A DNA stretch of 23,823 bases from assembly GCA_000437675.1 (NCBI GenBank), contig FR901754.1:21398-45220 (forward strand), written 5' to 3'. Positions 21,497 to 23,823 of the stretch are shown here, one piece after another (the first letter of the stretch is position 1; every line of letters begins with the position of its first letter). The position numbers and the translations under genes are program-made. A model generated the notes under the pieces. It was not told where the DNA came from, ran no database searches, and saw nothing but the letters and a program-made list of their open reading frames with translations. This DNA is from Prevotella sp. CAG:891. GTDB lineage: Bacteria; Bacteroidota; Bacteroidia; Bacteroidales; Bacteroidaceae.

Positions 21497-21682
21497 TTAA
21501 TCGTTCAATGTCCAAGAATCGCAGTTCCAGCCGCCTTTTTTGTCGGACAATATATTATCCAAAGCATCATCCTCAGGCATTTGATCATTGACAGAAGGGC
21601 TACCACCACTAATCACCATAATGGGCGATTCCAAATTCAGATTGATAGCTTCAGCCATCGGACGGATATAAGTCTTTTTCAT
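21497..21682 (-). CDS. Small peptide, MKKxYxxP type, 61 residues
   Basis: 61 residues. The N-terminus MKKTYIRPMAEAINLNLES resembles the leader-like start of many short Bacteroidales proteins. A Ser-Gly-Gly site (ISGGS) follows at residues 24-28, and the last half is rich in Asp, Asn and Gly with two Trp and one Cys (GGWNCDSW). It lies 47 bases downstream of the large secreted protein gene on the same strand. A two-part layout of conserved leader and variable acidic core is like that of a processed peptide, but no modifying enzyme is in the window. Function unknown. Confidence 0.6.
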   Translation of the reverse strand: MKKTYIRPMAEAINLNLESPIMVISGGSPSVNDQMPEDDALDNILSDKKGGWNCDSWTLND

Positions 21683-21729
21683 TGCGTGCTAAATAATTAG
21701 GAATAAGAAATAGTGAGAGATAAATGATT

Positions 21730-23491
21730 TTATTTTACGATTACCTTTTTACCGTTGACAATGTAGATACCCTTCGGCAGTTTCTGTGCCTCAACCTTGC
21801 GGCCATCCAGGGTATAAACGGTTTTCACAGCCTCAGCGGTTTGTCCGGCTTCGATGTCTTCGATACCGGTTGCCGAGCCATCAAGCAGGAAGCACTTCAC
21901 GGCCATTGAACGGGGTACTGCCAAATAGGCCATACCTGCGGGCACGGTGAATGCACCGCCATTCTCGGCACCGAAGTAGAAGCCAAGACCTTCCTTAGTG
22001 TTGAAGTTGTTGTAGGCCAACTTGTAGTACTTATAGTCAGGGTCGGCTATAAAATCACCCGTCGTAGCCTGTCCCTTCAGCATATTCTCTGCTATGACAT
22101 TGCTGGTATGCTTCGACACTATCAAGGGAATTTGCATGGCCTTTCCGACCTTTACCAACACGGCATTGCCGGCAGGAATTTCAGCGCCTGCTGCATAACG
22201 GTAGTCAATGGTGAGTGCGCCATTGTTCACGTCCGTAATCACACCGCATTTTGCATCAATGCCTTCGGGAATGGTCACACCCAAGTTGTCATTGTAATAA
22301 GTGGCATAACCTTCCGTTGTCTTTACATTGATTGAGGCGAGTGCTTGGGTGGGGTCGGCAATGTAGAGGTAGGTGGGTTCTTTTTTCATACCGAAAGTAC
22401 CATTGTATTCTTCCGTATATTTTCCGTAGGCCATAAGTTCCGCACCAATTTTTTGAGTATAATCAAATTCACGGAAATTCGAGTCATTATCAAGTTTAAT
22501 GGCCATTTTTTCACCTTGTTTGGTTCCAATACAAACATTGTAACAATAAGGGAAAGACTCGTCTATGTTACCTCTGTCTATCTCACCCAAAATTGTACCT
22601 TTCACCCAAACATCTTGAGTGGGCCGAAATTCTACAAACTCCTCAACGGTATAAGGCTTAGCGAATGTACCATCATTTTCCGACGGTGCGCGATAAGTGT
22701 AAACAGCCTCAGCTACTTGGCTCACCAAATCACCCTTCAGCGCAATGGCTTTCAGCGTAGTAGTCTGTGCCGGAATGTTTACGGTAGCCGTTGCAGCCTC
22801 GACTGCAGTAGCCGTCTGTGAAGTAGCAGGGTCAGAACCATCGAGCGTGTACTTCAGCGTCGTACCTTCAGCACCCGTAATCGTAGCGTCAAAAGCCTCC
22901 GAAAATTTCTGCGAAGCAGGATTGATTGCAGGAGCTACTACAGTTTCTACTGAGCCACCACCGGTTGTGTTCCATACCACGGTGATTGATTTCAATTTAA
23001 TTGCGCCACTCTTTACTGTGTAAAAAGCAAAGTAAGGTTTTGTGCCATCAAAATCTACCGTAACCGTATTAGTAATACCCTCCATTACCAAAGTTCCTTT
23101 TGGATCAGGAGTATCCTCCTTATAAGGAACAGCATCGCTAAACACTTTTAAAGATGCTTTTGACTGAGTTTCGAACTCTAATTTGAGTGATTTTACGGTA
23201 TGGCCTTCCTTTACATTGGTTACTGCAAAATAGCCTTTTTTTTGCTTATAATTAAGCTGAATAGAATTTCCTGCCAAATACGCATTATTCAAATAGTAAG
23301 AAGCTCCAGATTCAGGACTTTCATAATGAGCTGGTTTATACGAGGCTACCAGTCCAAAATCCTTTGACGTCAGCACATCAGTAACTTCTGCGCCCTGCGC
23401 AAACACACGATTTTGCCCCCCCCATAACTGCACTCAAGCAGAGCACACAAAAAGCGAGGAGCATTTTTGTAAAACGTAATGATTGAATCAT
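21730..23491 (-). CDS. Secreted modular protein, split by a G8 tract (phase OFF)
   Basis: From the ATG at 23491 the frame encodes a signal peptide (MIQSLRFTKMLLAFCVLCLS, then AVMGG) but runs out of frame at eight G (23416-23423) and stops after 37 codons. From the tract onward another frame is open for about 560 codons. With seven or ten G the two join, giving about 586 residues with a cleavage site VFA/QG. Parts in order, numbered in the joined protein: beta-rich N-terminal domain (about 40-175), a chitobiase C-terminal-like beta-sandwich (about 185-268, YTLDGSDP), an OB-fold-like domain (about 275-380, VWVKGTILGEI), a second beta region, and a sorting-like tail (VYTLDGRKV, LPKGIYIVNGKKVIVK). 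Probable surface or secreted protein of unknown ligand. Confidence 0.75.
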
Positions 23492-23526
23492 AAGTTAAGT
23501 AATAATTGGTTGTTTGTTTCCTCTGA

Positions 23527-23613
23527 TTAGCTCGTGAATATTGTTCCTTTAGCATAGGCCAAAGAACGCATTTCATCATCAAGTTCGTGTACAAAATCTA
23601 CTTGCCCAAGCAT
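23527..23613 (-). CDS. Possible 28-residue leader ORF
   Basis: An ATG at 23613 opens 28 codons (MLGQVDFVHELDDEMRSLAY and 8 more) ending at 23527, between the probable promoter at 23632-23639 and the start of the secreted protein gene. The composition is plausible for a peptide but resembles no family I know. It could be a regulatory upstream ORF or chance. Confidence 0.25.
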   Translation of the reverse strand: MLGQVDFVHELDDEMRSLAYAKGTIFTS

Positions 23614-23631
23614 AGTATGATTTTGCATGAG

Positions 23632-23639
23632 CAAAATTA
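23632..23639 (-). promoter_or_regulatory. -7 box of the secreted protein gene
   Basis: The complement reads TAATTTTG. A leader of about 130 bases would precede the ATG at 23491. The -33 match is poor. Confidence 0.45.
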
Positions 23640-23790
23640 CAAAATATAACCTACAACCCCTATTTTTAACCTGTAAATTTATGATTACATTCTGATTACA
23701 GCACTTTCTAACCAAAAAGCACAATCCCAAACGTATCATTGCCTTACAACCACAACATACAGTTTAATCAGTCGTAAAAAATAAGCTTGT

Positions 23791-23823
23791 AAGTAGGTGT
23801 TCAAAATTATTTTTACATTTGAA
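23791..23823. mobile_element. End of an IS or MITE running off the window
   Basis: AAGTAGGTGTTCAAAATTAT at 23791-23810 matches the right end of the 172-bp element, read on its minus strand, at 18 of 20 bases, and TACAT follows in both. The rest lies outside the window, so it may be a full insertion sequence or another short element. Confidence 0.5.

Noticed and set aside
23416..23423. Programmed ribosomal frameshift instead of phase variation
   Set aside because: A G-only run without a visible downstream pseudoknot or family precedent; length slippage of the DNA explains it more simply, though transcriptional slippage is not excluded.

Overview
The window reads as chromosomal DNA of a Bacteroidales bacterium, most likely Prevotella-like. 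The evidence is the repeated Bacteroidetes promoter form (TTTG, about 20 bases, then TAnnTTTG), the eukaryote-type dimeric glycyl-tRNA synthetase next to an FKBP lipoprotein, a ParC-type topoisomerase subunit, SufB beside CvpA, a TonB-dependent receptor in a sugar locus, and proteins ending in VYxLxGR / LPxGxYxx secretion tails. The species call is inference; no rRNA or tRNA gene was seen.

Left part (1-9900), mostly housekeeping. A leftward promoter at 608-639 and a terminator at 330-372 bracket a structured RNA candidate with no convincing ORF. Back to back with it lies a membrane protein with a LuxR-type HTH (718-1731). Then come glyS and an FKBP-type lipoprotein (probable operon), a 193-bp MITE-like element, a terminator, and the broken 3' end of a secreted-protein gene. 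A guanine deaminase and parC lie on the minus strand, separated by three 23-bp tandem repeats. A Kdo/InaA-type lipopolysaccharide kinase gene follows on the plus strand.

Middle (9900-12160). sufB and cvpA lie on the minus strand behind one clear promoter. sufB ends at a strong terminator with no sufC, sufD or sufS after it.

Right-centre (12550-21445), a fructan/fructose locus. A TonB-dependent receptor with no SusD partner, a GH32 lipoprotein, an MFS sugar permease and a PfkB fructokinase form one probable operon for outer-membrane import, hydrolysis, inner-membrane uptake and phosphorylation. The permease-kinase-terminator block has been duplicated just downstream. The second permease is intact, but the second kinase survives only as a 37-codon remnant. 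The operon and the second permease share an upstream element, TGTTGCA-N22-TGCAACA, at exactly the same distance from the promoter -7 box, so both are probably controlled by the same regulator. A MITE-like element sits between the GH32 gene and the first permease, and one end of a related element lies at the right edge of the window.

Right end (21497-23823). A small 61-residue peptide gene lies downstream of a large secreted modular protein gene on the minus strand. The large gene is split near its start by a run of eight G. With seven (or ten) G, a clean signal peptide joins the rest of the protein. This looks like a phase-variable surface or secreted protein caught in the OFF state, and it is the most interesting signal in the window.
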